A DNA stretch of 64,000 nucleotides from Hevea brasiliensis (GCF_030052815.1 NC_079495.1:56212773-56276772), one strand, 5' to 3'. Positions 24,342-36,724 are shown, counted from the first letter of the stretch. Notes: generated from the sequence alone by a model not told the origin. Translations and numbers: made by a program.

Positions 24342-24993
24342 TGGAACTCTGTTTTACTGATTTTCCCTCTTTCTCTGTCTTCTCTGATTTCTTTTTCTTA
24401 GGAGCTACTTCAGACTCAATTCTTTCCAACTCTAGGGCTTGAGAAACAAGTTCAGAGAAGTTAGTGTGTTTGAATCCGACTACTTGTAATCTGATACTGG
24501 GCTTCAAGCCGGTTTCAAACCTCTTGTATCTCTCCTTGCTAGTAGCAAGTAAACTTACTGCATAGTGGCTTAGACGGGAAAATTCTCTTTCATACTCAGC
24601 CACTGATCTGCTCCCCTGTTTCAGACTTAGGAACTCTTGCAACTTCTGGTCTGCATAAGCATCAGGGACATATTTTTGTCTGAATTCCCTGAGAAACTCA
24701 TTCCATGTTAGCACTGCAGGTTCTACTAGACTGTGGGGAATGGTTTTTCCACCAGTCATAAGCATCCCCCTGTAACAAAGATACAGAGTATTCAAATCTG
24801 AGCTCTTCCGTGCAATGCAGTTCTTGAATACCCTATCCATCCTCTCTAACCACTGTTCAGCTTCTAGAGGATCTACTGTCCCCTTGAACTCTGTAGCCCC
24901 ATACTTCATCAATTTGTCATACTGCCTAGTAGGAGACTGCGGTTGTACCTTTGGTGTCTGTATTGGGACTTGAGTAGGCACATTACCAGCCAT
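24046..24993 (-). pseudogene. gag: Element A gag, frameshifted relative to pol
   Basis: This 315-aa frame starts at MAGNVP. It contains a Ty3-type gag core (EAEQWLERM, LTWNEFLREFRQKY, FLSLKQG) that would form the capsid. A basic linker follows, then a nucleocapsid zinc knuckle [14 protein letters not shown] near residue 285; a second Cys/His cluster ([12 protein letters not shown]) precedes it. Compared with the gag of element C, residues about 58-88 are out of frame between two compensating indels. The frame ends at 24046 and is shifted by one base from pol. Related Tekay elements usually read gag-pol as a single frame, so this is more likely a mutation or sequence error than programmed frameshifting. 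The codons before the start are TAA CAA, as in element C. Confidence 0.88.
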
Positions 24994-25321
24994 TTGTTAG
25001 AATATTGCAGCCATCTCACGAGCGAATCGAGCAGAAATCTGCAGATGCTGCAGGGCTAGTGTCTTGAACCACTGACATTGTGTAGGCCTGGGGCATCCCC
25101 TTGCACCTCAGCCTCAATAGATTGATCGACTGAACGATCACCCTCTTCCATGATCAATGCGAGGATTTTAGATCTCCTGAACAAATAACACAAGGAGATT
25201 TCCTCCCATTAGTGCATATTTATAATGTAATGTACTGTATGTATCAAACAATGATATTGAGCAGTTGTACTTTGAAGAAAGAATATTCAAATAACAGGTG
25301 AAAACAGAATTTAAAAACTTT
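24994..25321 (-). other. Element A leader with remnant upstream gag extension
   Basis: Between the PBS and gag lies a degraded upstream reading frame. It begins near 25151 with MEEGDRSVDQSIEAE, similar to that of element C (MKEGDYSVEQSIKTE). In A it is shifted and ends in stops before gag. The last codons are TTC TAA CAA before the gag ATG. Confidence 0.55.
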
Positions 25322-25333
25322 GCTCTGATACCA
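25322..25333 (-). other. Primer binding site of element A (tRNA-iMet)
   Basis: The minus strand reads TGGTATCAGAGC, the complement of the 3' end of plant initiator methionine tRNA. It lies 8 nt from the LTR end, and is the site where minus-strand DNA synthesis is primed. Confidence 0.92.
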
Positions 25334-25963
25334 CTAAAACATGTCACACCCTAACCCTCTGTAAGGCATAACATGATCCCGTAGTATACCTAATGAATTA
25401 CCAACTCCGTCTACAGATAACCCATTAAATACACTACAAGGGATTTTAAAAACTTTTTTTACTTCTTTTACAGTGGTGAGCACTATTTACAGGTGTTAAA
25501 AAACTTTTTGAACTGAAGTGATGGAACTAACACATTTGAATTATTTGAAATTTCTGTAAAAATTTTGGCAGAGTGCCATCTGTATTTTGGATAAAACAAT
25601 TCTTCAAAAAAAATCTGTAAAAAGCACTTCAATATATTTCCAAATCTCAACTCCAACATATTTCTCAACACAACATATTTCTCAACTCAAATCCACAGTG
25701 ATTTTTCAAATACTGAGATACAAGAAATATAATACAATTTTTACAAGCCAAAATAACTCATAATTATTTTACAACTTCAATGTACAATTTGAATTTACAA
25801 CTGCTCAAAACCAAAAACAATATGTACATACAGTGCTCATACATTACAGTACAAAATGCAAAATGTGGTATACTCATTATACCCGATAATCCCTCGCTGT
25901 ATGTACTAGCAGCCTAGTCTGCCTCGTCTGTCTGTCTACTGCGACAAAGAATGAAAGCTATCG

Positions 25964-25980
25964 CTGAGACAATGTCTCAG
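25964..25980 (-). promoter_or_regulatory. Conserved LTR stem-loop (A 5' LTR)
   Basis: CTGAGAC, loop AAT, GTCTCAG: a perfect 7-bp stem next to TGGTGCAC, about 620 nt from the LTR 3' end. The stem bases differ from other families but pairing is kept. Confidence 0.62.
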
Positions 25981-28795
25981 TGGTGCACAACATTAACCAT
26001 ATACAACTTTAAATCACAATTCATAAATCATTTAAATGATGGATACGTAAAATCATAGTTAAATTCAAGACAATGAATGTCATAAGGAATTTAACACAAT
26101 ATCACAATAAATCTTAGTAATCAAAACATAGTTAAATTCAAAAGACAGTGAATGTCAATAAGAATTTAAACTCCATTTCACAATTTCACAATACATATCA
26201 ATAAACCACACACAGCTTAATCATGTTCCAAAGTTCAATTCGTCCCAAAAGCCGATGGCTAATGAGGTATTCAATTCGTCCCAAAAGTCAATGACTAATG
26301 AGGAATAACATAGCTAGCTAGCAAAAATATGAGTACTCATCCAATTCGTCCTCAACAGGCACACACCTCAACACTTCAGCCAGAGAGGGAATTCAATTCG
26401 TCCCACTAGACAAGCTAGCGAGGAATACAATCAATATACATGATAGCTGTGGTTTCAAACCATTTCCAATGCTTTTCAATCAATAAGTATCCATCAATAT
26501 CATTCAAACAATTTCTCACAATTTCAAACCATTTACAGTGCTTTTCAAGCGATAAATATCCATTCAAACACATTTCCACAATTTAAAACAATAATGTACA
26601 AATAGTCATAATTCATTTCAATTGAAAAATTCAAAAGAAATAGTTGTTGTGCACAAACCTCTGATAACCGTCTCCTGGTCTGGACTCAGTGTTTCCTTCC
26701 CTTTTCCTGAGCCTTTGCTAACTGAGAAACACAATTTGAAGTGTTTCAGCACTAAAGTAAACTGTCTCTAACGATAATGCTTGATAAGTAATTCACTGAA
26801 TTCTAATATTTGCTTAGTCAACCTAATATGTCGACCCTCGATGCATTCTAGGTAAATTAGGTTTTAATGTTATTAATATGTCACATTTGATAGTATTTTA
26901 GGGTTGGTACATGTTACCAAGTTCATTTCCGTATATGCAGCATTTTCTTGTAATTTGCTGGATTCTGGGATACTAGTTTGACCTAGCTGGACGACCTAGT
27001 TCCCTCAGTTTTTGGGTTCCGATCAAAACTACAAACTTATATATCTATGTCTTATTGCACGCGGGGCAAAATTTCAGGTCATTCTGAGTTATGTAGATCA
27101 AGTTATGGTCATTTTACTATTGCTGGTCAAATTGCACCAAAATTGATTATTTTAGGTTACTTTAGGTCACTTTAGGTTCGAACTTGTGCAAGCTGTTTGA
27201 CTTGCTTATGGTCATTTCTGGGCTTTGGTGTCTACATAAGACTTGTAGATATGGGTCTTAACTATTCATGGTTAAACTTTCAGGTCAATTGGACCTATTT
27301 TGAGTGAGTTATGGCCTAAACATTAACTGTTGCCCAAATGGTCAGTTTTCAGGCCTCAATTGCACTTAATCCGGATTTGGTCATTTTTCAAGCTATCTTG
27401 CAAGCAGAATTTTGGCAAGCTTCCTTCATGAAAGTTGGCAAATTTTGTGCCTAGTTTCACCTCCAATTGGTCTCATACCAATTGCAGCCACACACTTAAA
27501 GTTATAGGCCTAAAACTCAAACTGCCTTATTGCATTTCTTGCATACACATCAAGCATCACTTTTAACACTCACCAAACTTAACATTCAAACCAATTCTGG
27601 TTGTACCACAACCTAAACATAATTCACAACACATTATAGGTCATTTTGGCAGCTTACAATTACATTCAACATACACCAACAAGTGCATAATTTTTTCAAT
27701 CCAATTTACAACAATTCAATCACCTTTTTATGCTCATTTACATGTCCCACTTCACACCACCTTACACACACTCAAACTTCCATAACAATCAACACATTTT
27801 AACATCATTATTCCATAAACCAGGCATGAATTCCAGCATTCTTCAAGAGTTAGCAAACTGCCACAATGGTACACTTACATTCCATTACTTTCCAAGCTTT
27901 AAATTTGATTTTACATTTACATATACTAAGTATACATCACCCAAACAATTTCCTACATAATATACATTTAATCAATCATTTAATTCACCATTAACAAGAA
28001 AAAATAAACTGCCTTCAAGGTGTTTCCATGGCTGCCAAAAGTACACATTCCCCATTCAACATCAAACCTCAAAAATTTCTCCATAAATCAAACACCCATA
28101 ACATTCTTACAAACTTTAACAAAGCAACAATAAAAAATACAAACTTACCACTTTGGAAATTCTTCAAAACTCCGCAAAAACTTTCATTTCTTGCTGCCTA
28201 TCTACTGCTCATGATGTATAGAACACTTTTAATGAAGACAAGTAAAGAAAATATAGCTTGAAAATGGGTGTAAAGGGCCATGCATTTGGGTGGCCATGGG
28301 AGGATTGAAAGCTTTTGGATTTTCGGCAATGGTGAGTGAATTGAGGAAGATGAAGATGTTGAGTGGAGTAATCTGCCCACTAATTACATATTATAATCCT
28401 TAGTGGTCCACTTACACAAAATCAATTATATTTTATGTTTAAATGTGATAATTAGTCAATTTACCCTCCATTTTTACTATTTACATTAGGTACCCCTAAA
28501 TTAATTTTTCATTATATATTCCAAGTATAATATTATTTATTTTTAATGGACATTTAGGTCAAAAGACAATTCAGGATGTCAAATGACCACAATGCCCCTA
28601 TTCGGATTGCATTCCCGATTTTTCGGTAACACCGGGTTTTGTCCGTTTTTCGATTTCTCACTTTTCTTTGTACTAATTATTAATTTTTATTTAATATTTC
28701 TAATGATATTTATACTTCAATAGGGGTCTATTTAATTCCTAAAAATATTTTCCAGGGTTCCCCGCTGTCCAGGGCTAGTCAACGATCCACGCCTT

Positions 28796-28845
28796 GACTT
28801 CCCGGTGCGGTCACCCATCGCTAGGGTTCTCGACTCGCTTAACTT
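28796..28845 (-). promoter_or_regulatory. 5S rRNA-like block in element A 5' LTR
   Basis: The same block as in the 3' LTR, at the same 175-nt distance from the LTR 5' end. This copy sits where it could act on the element's own transcription. Bases after the box C core (GGGAAGTC) also match 5S rRNA. Confidence 0.65.
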
Positions 28846-29020
28846 GGTTACATTTCTTTGCTATTATTTTTCCTTTGTTTTTCTTGTATTTTCTTTTCTT
28901 GCATTTCATTATTTTATGTCTCCTCACTCATATCGAAGTGTAGTTCTAGGCATCCTAGCTGTCCGGACAACACTGGTCACCGGAACAGTAGAACGCACTA
29001 CCGAACATAGGGGTGTTACA

Positions 29021-30767
29021 TTTGGAGTTTTGTAGCTCAAGTTATAGCCATTTGAACATGGCTAGCCGGATTGGCCTAACCCAGATTTCTGGGCAAATTT
29101 ATGGGTTCTGGTAGTTTTAGGTCACCAAATTTAGGTGGCTAGATGACATGGTTAAATGCATAATTTGGGTTTGTGTTCTTCATGAAAGTTGTAGGTCTAT
29201 ATCTCAGCTTTCTACTGGTAAAATTTCAGGTCATTTGGACTTGCCTAGCCCAAGTTATGGCCAAATGAACAAATACTGTTCATTTAGTCATTTTTGTACG
29301 AGGCAGAACAGTCAATTCCGGATTTGGCCAATTTGTTCACTATGCTATGGTCACTTTCTAGGAATGATTCCTAAATGAAAAATGTGTCATTTTGTGTCTA
29401 GTTTCATTCCAAATTGGCCTCACACCAATTGAATTTGTAAATTTTTAGTTTTGGTCCCTGAAAGGGACCTTGGTCCTACTGCCTACAGAATGCCTATAAC
29501 CAATCCGAATTTAAACTCAATTCCAACACTTCCAACATACCACAATTGGTCACATATGACCATTTTTCAGTTCAAACAAGGTTAAATACACCATTTGACC
29601 AATTCTCAAAATTTTGTCTCTCAAACCCTAGGTCAAGAACCCTAATTGACTAATTATTACATCTCATTAAATCAAAGTATATAAACATTACCAATCAACT
29701 TATTCAAGCTCATTTCTAGGTATTTTACTCAAATTAAGTTGAAAAGATGAGCTTACTTGTTGAGCAGAATTTGTAACTCCAAATCTTCACTTCCTTTTTT
29801 ATTTTTCTTGTTTCCAATCTCTTTATCAAAGCTAAAGAGCAAGACCTTACTTTGGTGAGTATGAAATTTATGAAGAAATAATAGGGTTTAAGAAGCTTAA
29901 ATGACCATTAATGGAGGAAATTGAAAAGAGAAAGAGAGAGGAGAAAATGGGAGCCGGCTAAAGTTGTAGGGAAGAAGAAAAAAATGCTTTTTCCTTTTAA
30001 TTTTTGTCTTCTTATAATAAGATAATTATCCCATAATTAATTAATTAATTTTTAAAAGTTTAATTATGTCATGCATGAGGTCATAATTCAATTATATTTT
30101 GAAATTTTCATCATTTCATTTTTTTTAATTGTCTTTTAAGTCAAAATGATCTCAAAGTTTCTTAAATTAAAAATTATCATTTATTAGGTCATGCATGAGT
30201 CATCCATGATGATGTCATAATTCAAATTTTCATTTCTTTTCTTTTTCCTTTCTTTTTCCATAGTTCTTTAATTTAATTCTTGATCCCAAAATTTTCTTTT
30301 TTTTTTATCTTATTGGACAGTTAGATTAGGAGTCAGCTCTAGGGGTAAATGGACCAAATTGCCCCTCGCCGGTTCGATCCGGTTTGTAAATAATTTAATA
30401 TTTCTTTCAGATCCCTGATCTAATTATTTGACCGGCTTAACAATTCTTTTTCATGATTTTCTCTTTTCCACTGTGTTCGTAATAGTCCTAAGGACTGCGG
30501 CATCATATTTTACTGTTTGAAATTCGAGTTTAAATCGACCTCACAGTCCTTCCCGAGAAAGTTACCCATCGCTATGACTCTCGGCTCATTTAACCTCTTA
30601 TGTTCTGTTTTTCTTATTTATATTTAACTAATTGACAATTACTAATTATTTGTATTTAGGGCTTCTCTAGGTGTCTTAGATGTGGTTCTAATCCTCTTAA
30701 TTGTCCAGACCGACATCGGTCTCTGGAATAGTGTAATTTACCAGGCTATGCAAATAGGGGTGTTACA
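29021..30767 (-). repeat. Element C 3' LTR, proximal part
   Basis: About 1.75 kb matching 50871-52613. The remainder, equivalent to 49137-50870, should lie left of element A but is absent, lost in the scar near 18269-18313. Confidence 0.88.
30545..30596 (-). promoter_or_regulatory. 5S rRNA-like block in element C 3' LTR
   Basis: Minus strand GGTTAAATGAGCCGAGAG, then GCGATGGGTAAC and CGGGAAGG. It is a more decayed copy at the same position, about 171 nt from the LTR 5' end. Confidence 0.5.
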
Positions 30768-30785
30768 ATTTTCCCCCCCTTAAAA
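30768..30785 (-). other. Polypurine tract of element C
   Basis: Minus strand TTAAGGGGGGGAAAAT ends directly at the 3' LTR terminus. Confidence 0.85.
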
Positions 30786-31130
30786 TAAATTTTGTCCTCA
30801 AAATTGTGTCCACTATCTGCCCTCAAATAGTCATACGTGTTGTTTTCTCATGTTTTTCTCACATTTCTGCATAGCTTCATAATCGGAATAATGGTCCGTA
30901 GCACTTTAACCAACGCTATTTACTCATCGATTGCTTACCTCGTGTGGCCAGTTTCTTATGAACTTCTGTCATAGGTTAGATTCAAATTCATTTCAATTTT
31001 AGAGGTAAGCAAATCTGTGTGCTAATGGATCTACTTTTTCTAGGACTTCATATGATCCTATGGGTAAGAACTTAGTTTTAGTCTTTTCTTATCAAATCTC
31101 TTAATCATTTGATGTAACCTTCAGTTTAGT
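30786..31130 (-). pseudogene. Element C integrase C-terminus/chromodomain remnant
   Basis: Nucleotide similarity to 20560-20960 of element A can be followed by eye: CATAATCGGAATAATGGTCC, the GCACTTTAACCAA stretch, and CTTCATATGATCC. No open frame remains. It marks where the end of pol used to be. Confidence 0.55.
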
Positions 31131-31825
31131 TTAGAATATTTTAGTCTTTTCTTGCTGTTGTTTTAGCAATTATTTTCCTTTGTAGTCTTCTTTTTTTTTT
31201 TTCTATCAATATTCTATAGCTTATTTTGCACTGATGTGTAGTCATTACTTTCTTTTGTACTAAACTATAACCTTTCAATATTCTAACTTTAGAGTTTTAA
31301 ATCCCAGGTTAGGATATTCAAACTCCTTTCCAATAAGAAAACTTTATCTTATCATAACTATACCAAAGCAGATGCCGTTTGCAACTAGTCTTATCCTTGT
31401 GTACTATTGGGTAGTACGTAGCTCTACATAATAAATCTCAAGTCAGTACTGTAATCTGTAGCTTACAGTACAAACATCAAGAATATTGCATTGTTACTAT
31501 GATACATCCCAATAGATCAAACTTCTCTATATCTTATTTCTTTCAAATCCACTAATATTTTAAACTTATTTTCATTATGGTACCCACTGACACCTATCAG
31601 CAGTAATACATTTACCCGCATCTAAGGTAGCTATATTACTATAACTTACTTTTAGGTTCTCTTGCCTTACCTAATTAGGCTTCCTAATTAACTTTACAAA
31701 TTCTTGTATGCTAGTAAATATTTTTTACTGACAAACTCATCCAAAATTAATTTTAAAAAGACTAGTCACTAACATATCAAAAAAAATTTTTTTTTTACAC
31801 ATATACATATCTTAATTAAGAATCG
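31131..31825. other. Decayed internal region of element C
   Basis: About 700 bp of AT-rich sequence with T and A runs. I cannot align it by eye to any pol domain. It occupies the place of RT, RNase H and most of integrase, so most of pol has been deleted or decayed beyond recognition. Confidence 0.5.
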
Positions 31826-32508
31826 AGAAAATACCAGCAACCATGTCAGAAGTCTCATCCTCGTCCCTCTGTCGCATAGTGTATACTCTCACTGGAGCAT
31901 CACCTTGTCTTAGTTGATTCACAGTACTATGACTTCCAGGTGTACTACCCCTACCTCTGCCTCTGCCTCTACTAACTGCTGGTGAATTCTTTGGGGTAAA
32001 AGCTTGGGCTTATCCTTCTAACGTGGTAAATGATCCATAACGGCATGGACTTACGCAATCCTTAACAAAATGACCAGTCCCTCCACAATTAAAACATGCT
32101 CTTATAGCTCTATAACATACTCCACTATGTGGTTTACCATAAGTCTCACAAAGTCGATCCGACAGCGTATTTCTGCATGTCTGTTGAGTTTACTGATCGG
32201 ATTGGGATGGTTTCTGTCCAGAAGATCTACCTCTACCCGATTCACTCAAGTTAGATCCTCCAAAATGTTTTCTCTTCCCGAACTACTTTCTGTAGTTTGA
32301 CCAGTAGCTTTTTCTATTTTCTCTTTGTCTTCTGTACTCTTTTTCACTGCCCCTTCTGATTCTATCCTTTTCAGTTCTAGGGCTTGTGAAATCAATTCAG
32401 AAAAATTCTAATGTCAAAATCCCACAACTTGCATTCTTAAGCTAGGCCTCAACCCAGCCTCAAACCTCTTACACCGGTCTCTGGGGGTGGTGACCAAGCT
32501 TCTGGCAT
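31826..32508 (-). pseudogene. gag: Element C gag C-terminal part and protease N-terminus
   Basis: The sequence follows element A's 23920-24540 by eye: the protease start, the Gly/Arg-rich linker, a zinc-knuckle region (ATGACCAGTCCCTCCACAAT around 32070), and the lysine/glutamate-rich stretch. Stops and indels interrupt every frame. It is cut at GGCAT (32504-32508), the left target duplication of LTR B. The N-terminal half of this gag lies at 48353-48787. Confidence 0.7.
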
Positions 32509-32683
32509 TGTAACACCCCTATGTTCGGTAGTGCGTTCTACTGTTCCAGTGACCAGTGTTGTTCGGACAGCTAGGATGCCTAGAACTACACTTAGTTATG
32601 GGTGAAGAAACATAAAATAATGAAATACAAGAAAAGAAAATACAAGAAAAATAAAGGAAAAATAATAATAATGAAATGTAACC

Positions 32684-32733
32684 AAGTTAAATGAGCTGAG
32701 AACCATAGCAATGGGTGACTGCACTAGGAAGTT
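32684..32733 (+). promoter_or_regulatory. 5S rRNA-like block in LTR B
   Basis: AAGTTAAATGAGC is followed by AGCAATGGGTGAC and AGGAAGTTG, at 175 nt from the LTR 5' end. Confidence 0.55.
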
Positions 32734-34169
32734 GCAGCGCAGACCGTTGACTAGCCTTGGACCGCGGAAAACCCTGGAAAATATTTTTAAGACTTAAATA
32801 AACATCTATTAAAGTATAAATATCATTAGAAATATCAAAGAAAAATTAATTAATTAGTATAAAGAAAGACGAGAAATCAAGAAAACGACAAAACTCGGTG
32901 TTACCGAAAAATCGGGAATGCAACCCGAATAGGGGTATTGTGGTCATTTGACACCCCGAGTTGCCTTTTGACCTAAATTTCCATTAAAAATAAATGATAT
33001 TAAACTTTGAAAATACCATAAAAAATTAAAATGAGATACATTATGTAAATAGTGAAAGTGTGGTGGCCAAATTGCAAAAATTGGAAAGTTTAACATTAAA
33101 ATAGATTTTTAATCGATTAGTGCTCCACTAACATCACTTAAGTGGACAACCAACTCCACTAACTCCATCTTCTTCTTCTTCTACATTCTTCTCCAAGCCA
33201 AACCAAATTCTCTAAAAAATTCTTCCATGGCCGCACCATACCACAAGCTCCATCTACCATGATTAAGCCATGGTTTCTTGCAAATTTCTTTATTAAAAGT
33301 GGTGTATACCTCTTGGGCAGATTATTGGGAGCAAGAAAGTTAAGTTTTGGTGAGATTTTGAAGAACTTCAAAAGTGGTAAGTGAGTGTTTTCAATTCTTG
33401 TTTCATTAAAAGTGTAACCAAGGTTGTGGGTAATTGATTTATGGAAGAATTTTTGAAGTTTGATGTTTTAATGGAGATGTACATTTTGGCTGTAACAACC
33501 CTCACCCGTCTACAGTGTAGCCGAGCAAGGCGTGTCACATGGAGTGCCAGAGCACTTGATCTTATCTGATTTCATTATAGTTCTAGATTTACTTGTTCAA
33601 AAACTTTATCTGAGGTTTAGGCTATTTTTACTGTTTATCAAAATCTGACTAATTTGGAAAATTCAAAAATTTTAATGACAATCTAGCAGAGTGTCGACAG
33701 TAATTTGGAATAACAGTTCTTCTGAATCTGCCAAAAATAATTTCAATATATACTCAAATTCATAACTCAGATTGTCTCAAAGCATTCTCAATTTTCTCAA
33801 ACTCAGATTCAGTCTCAAAATTTCTCAAACTCAATCTCATTCAGAATCATTATGATTACATAATCAACTCAGATATCAGAATTTTTATATTTCATTAACG
33901 TATATAATTTGCCAATTAAGTACATAAATTTGTCAAGTACAGGATATACAAATAAAATTACAGTTACTAATTCATATTACAATATAAGCAGTAATTATAA
34001 TGTACATATTAGAAAACATGCTTAAAATGAGCCCTATCTACATGCATTGCTGAGGAGGTGACAATCTTGAACTCTTCTGACACTTCTGCAGATCTAGACT
34101 CCAAAAATCTCAGTCGACAGTCTACTGGTTTTACCTTCAGTACCTGCGCGAGGAAGCAATTCCATCGCG

Positions 34170-34187
34170 CTAAGGATTTCTGCTTAG
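34170..34187 (-). promoter_or_regulatory. Conserved LTR stem-loop (D3)
   Basis: CTAAG pairs with CTTAG across 8 nt, next to a TGCGCGAGG flank, about 680 nt from the LTR 3' end. Confidence 0.5.
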
Positions 34188-35149
34188 TGGTACAATAGTA
34201 TAACAAGAAATAATATATATAATTAAAGAAAGAAATAAATCATAATTCGGATACTCAAGAATCAATTTAATTTGGTATGGTATTTCTAGTATCAACGATC
34301 TTATATACTAGTTTGTTCCTCTTTGGAAGTGCTTAGTTTATAACTTTTCAGTAATACTACCCAGTATAAAAATTATTCTAACTGTATTGTATTTCAAGTC
34401 TCTATTGTTCAGCAATTTATATTTTTATTATGTTTCTTTTGCTAATCTCTTTTACTAATTCATTCAATACTTAATTTAATTGTACTGAAATTTCATTATA
34501 CTTAACTTAACTTAGCTTCCTAAATTGAATAATGTTTTAAATGACTGCCCATATAGCCTATACATTGACCAGACTAGATAAACGGATATACTAGCATTGG
34601 GTACCTAATACCTCAGGCCGTCACACCATCAGTCACAAAGTATCTCCCAGTGTGCAATCAGTGTGACTAAAAAGCCATATAATCAATTAGGCATTAAGCC
34701 AAGTATAATAAAACAATACGTATAGCCATAGGCTATTAACGTCACAGTGCGGCATAATAAGCCGTAAAAATATAGTATGGCATGAAGCCATTTACAGAAC
34801 AGCTGTCAGAATCCTATTGGCATGCCAACCTATCCAAACCAGTCAACTAGGCAAACTAGGGCATATTACAAGATTAAATATTTATTTTTAGGATTTACTG
34901 GTCATTATACAATTCACTAGTCAATGAAAATGTTGATCTTTTCATACATCATACATAAGTTGATTCTAGTATCAACATGTCACAGTTTACAATTCAATAT
35001 GCTATCAATATAATGCAATTTATCATTTTTACAAGTTGGCATTCATTGCCAAATTACTTCAAGCATCATTGTATGTAAATGTCAAATTCTCAATTTTAGT
35101 GTGCTAGATTGGTCTAGCTTAAAGTCCTATTTCTCTTGGTTTTTAGCTT

Positions 35150-36510
35150 CTGGTCAAAGAAGCAAAATTATAGCTCTATGTCTTATTGCACTCAGGGCAA
35201 AATTTCAGGTCATTCTGAGTTTTATAGACCAAGATATGGTCAATTTACTAAAGCTAGACAGATTGCACCTTTAGTACAAAATTTGATCAATTATAGGTCA
35301 CTTTTAGTTCTGGCAGTTTTGGTACCCGAACTTGAGCAAGCTATTTGACTTGGTTCTGGTCATTTCTGGGCTTTGGTGTCTTCATAAGAATTGTAGCTGT
35401 ATGTCTTATTGTACTCCGGGATAAATTTTAGGTCATTCTGAGTTGTATAGACCAAGATATGGTCAATTTACTAAAGCTGGATAGATTGCACCTTTAGTGC
35501 AAAATTTAGTCAATTTTAGGTCACTTTTAGTTCTGGCAGTTTTGATACCCGAACTTGTGCAAGCTATTTGACATGGTTCTGGCCATTTCTGGGCTTTGGT
35601 GTCTTCATAAGAATTGTAGCTCTATGTCTTATTGCACTCGGGGCAAAATTTTAGGTCATTTTGAGTTGTATAGACCAAGATATGGTCAATTTACTAAAGC
35701 TGGACAGATTGCACCTTTAGTGCAAAATTTGATCAATTTTAGTTCTGGCAGTTTTGATACCCGAACTTGTGCAAGCTATTTGTCTTGGTTCTGGTCATTT
35801 CTGGGCTTTGGTGTCTTCATAAGAATTGTAGCTCTATGCCTTATTGCACTCTGGCCAAAATTTCAGGTCATTCTGAGTTGTATAGACCAAGATATGGTCA
35901 ATTTACTAAAGCTAGACAGATTGCACCTTTAATGCAAATTTTAGTCAATTTTAGTTCAATTTTAGTTCTGGCAGTTTTGGTACCCGAACTTGTGCAAGCT
36001 ATTTGACTTGGTTCTGGCCATTTCTGGGTTTTGGTGTCTTTATAAGAATTATAGCTCTATGTCTTATTGCACTCGGGGCAAAATTTTAGGACATTATGAG
36101 TTTTATAGGCTAAGATATGGTCAATTTACTAAAGCTGGACAGATTGCACCTTTAATGCAAAATTTGGTCAATTTTAGGTCAATTTTAGTTCTGGCAGTTT
36201 TGGTACCCAAATTTGTGCAAGCTATTTGACTTGGTTCTGGTCATTTCGGGGCTTTGGTGTCTTCATGAGAATTGTAGCTCTATGTCTTATTGCACTCGGG
36301 GCAAAATTTTAGGTCATTCTGAGTTGTATAGACCAAGATATGGTCAATTTACTAAAGCTGGACAGATTGCACCTTTAGTGCAAAATTTGGTCAATTTTAG
36401 GTCACTTTTAGTTTTGGCAGTTTTGGTACCTGAACTTGTGCAAGCTATTTGACTTGGTTCTGGCCATTTCTGGGCTTTGGTGTCTTCATAAGAATTGTAG
36501 CTCTATGTCT
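35150..36510. repeat. Tandem array of a unit of about 223 bp, about six copies
   Basis: The anchor AAGCTATTTG recurs near 35339, 35561, 35773, 35996, 36219 and 36442, spacing 222, 212, 223, 223 and 223. Each unit contains TGGGCTTTGGTGTCTTCATA and GCTCTATGTCTTATTGCACT. One copy of the same phrase is present in other LTRs (for example near 18530 and 27040), so the array arose by expansion inside D3. Because 223 is not a multiple of three, the reading frame changes from unit to unit. Confidence 0.92.
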
Positions 36511-36712
36511 AAGCTATCCATGGTAAAAATTTTAGGTCAATTGGATCTGTTTTGAGTGAGTTATGGTCATCCCAATTACTACTGTTCATATGGTCAAAAA
36601 TCTAGGTTTGCAAGGTTGCCATTCCGGATTTAGTCACTTTTAAGGTCAGTTTCTAGGTAGAATTTTGGCAAAATTTCTACATGAAAGTTGGCCTATTTGG
36701 TGTCTAGTTTCA

Positions 36713-36724
36713 CCCCCCCCCCCC
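36713..36724 (+). repeat. Poly-C run
   Basis: Twelve C residues in LTR D3, replacing the CACCTCCAATTGG context seen in related LTRs. Confidence 0.8.

Larger units (their letters stand above)
18312..29020 (-). mobile_element. Element A: Tekay-type Ty3/gypsy chromovirus, truncated
   Basis: This minus-strand retrotransposon has the order 5' LTR (25342-29020), PBS, leader, gag, pol (protease, RT, RNase H, integrase, chromodomain), PPT, 3' LTR (18312-20527, truncated). It is inserted in the 3' LTR of element C, whose sequence resumes at 29021. The second target duplication was lost with the left end of the 3' LTR. The two LTRs align over about 2.2 kb with scattered substitutions and a small deletion, so it is not a very recent insertion. 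Stops and frameshifts make it non-autonomous as written. Confidence 0.9.
25342..29020 (-). repeat. Element A 5' LTR
   Basis: A full LTR of 3679 bp. On the minus strand it begins TGTAACACCCC and ends GGTGTGACA, directly before the PBS. It matches the truncated 3' LTR over its first 2.2 kb. Short frames inside are not coding. Confidence 0.93.

Noticed and set aside
20598..24993. Programmed frameshift between gag and pol in element A
   Set aside because: No convincing slippery site was recognised, related elements usually use one frame, and other indels occur nearby. Mutation or sequence error is simpler.
35136..36452. A series of similar 70-125 aa frames on the plus strand, resembling a gene family
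   Set aside because: They come from the 223-bp non-coding tandem repeat inside LTR D3. The frame shifts with every unit and no protein family is recognisable.
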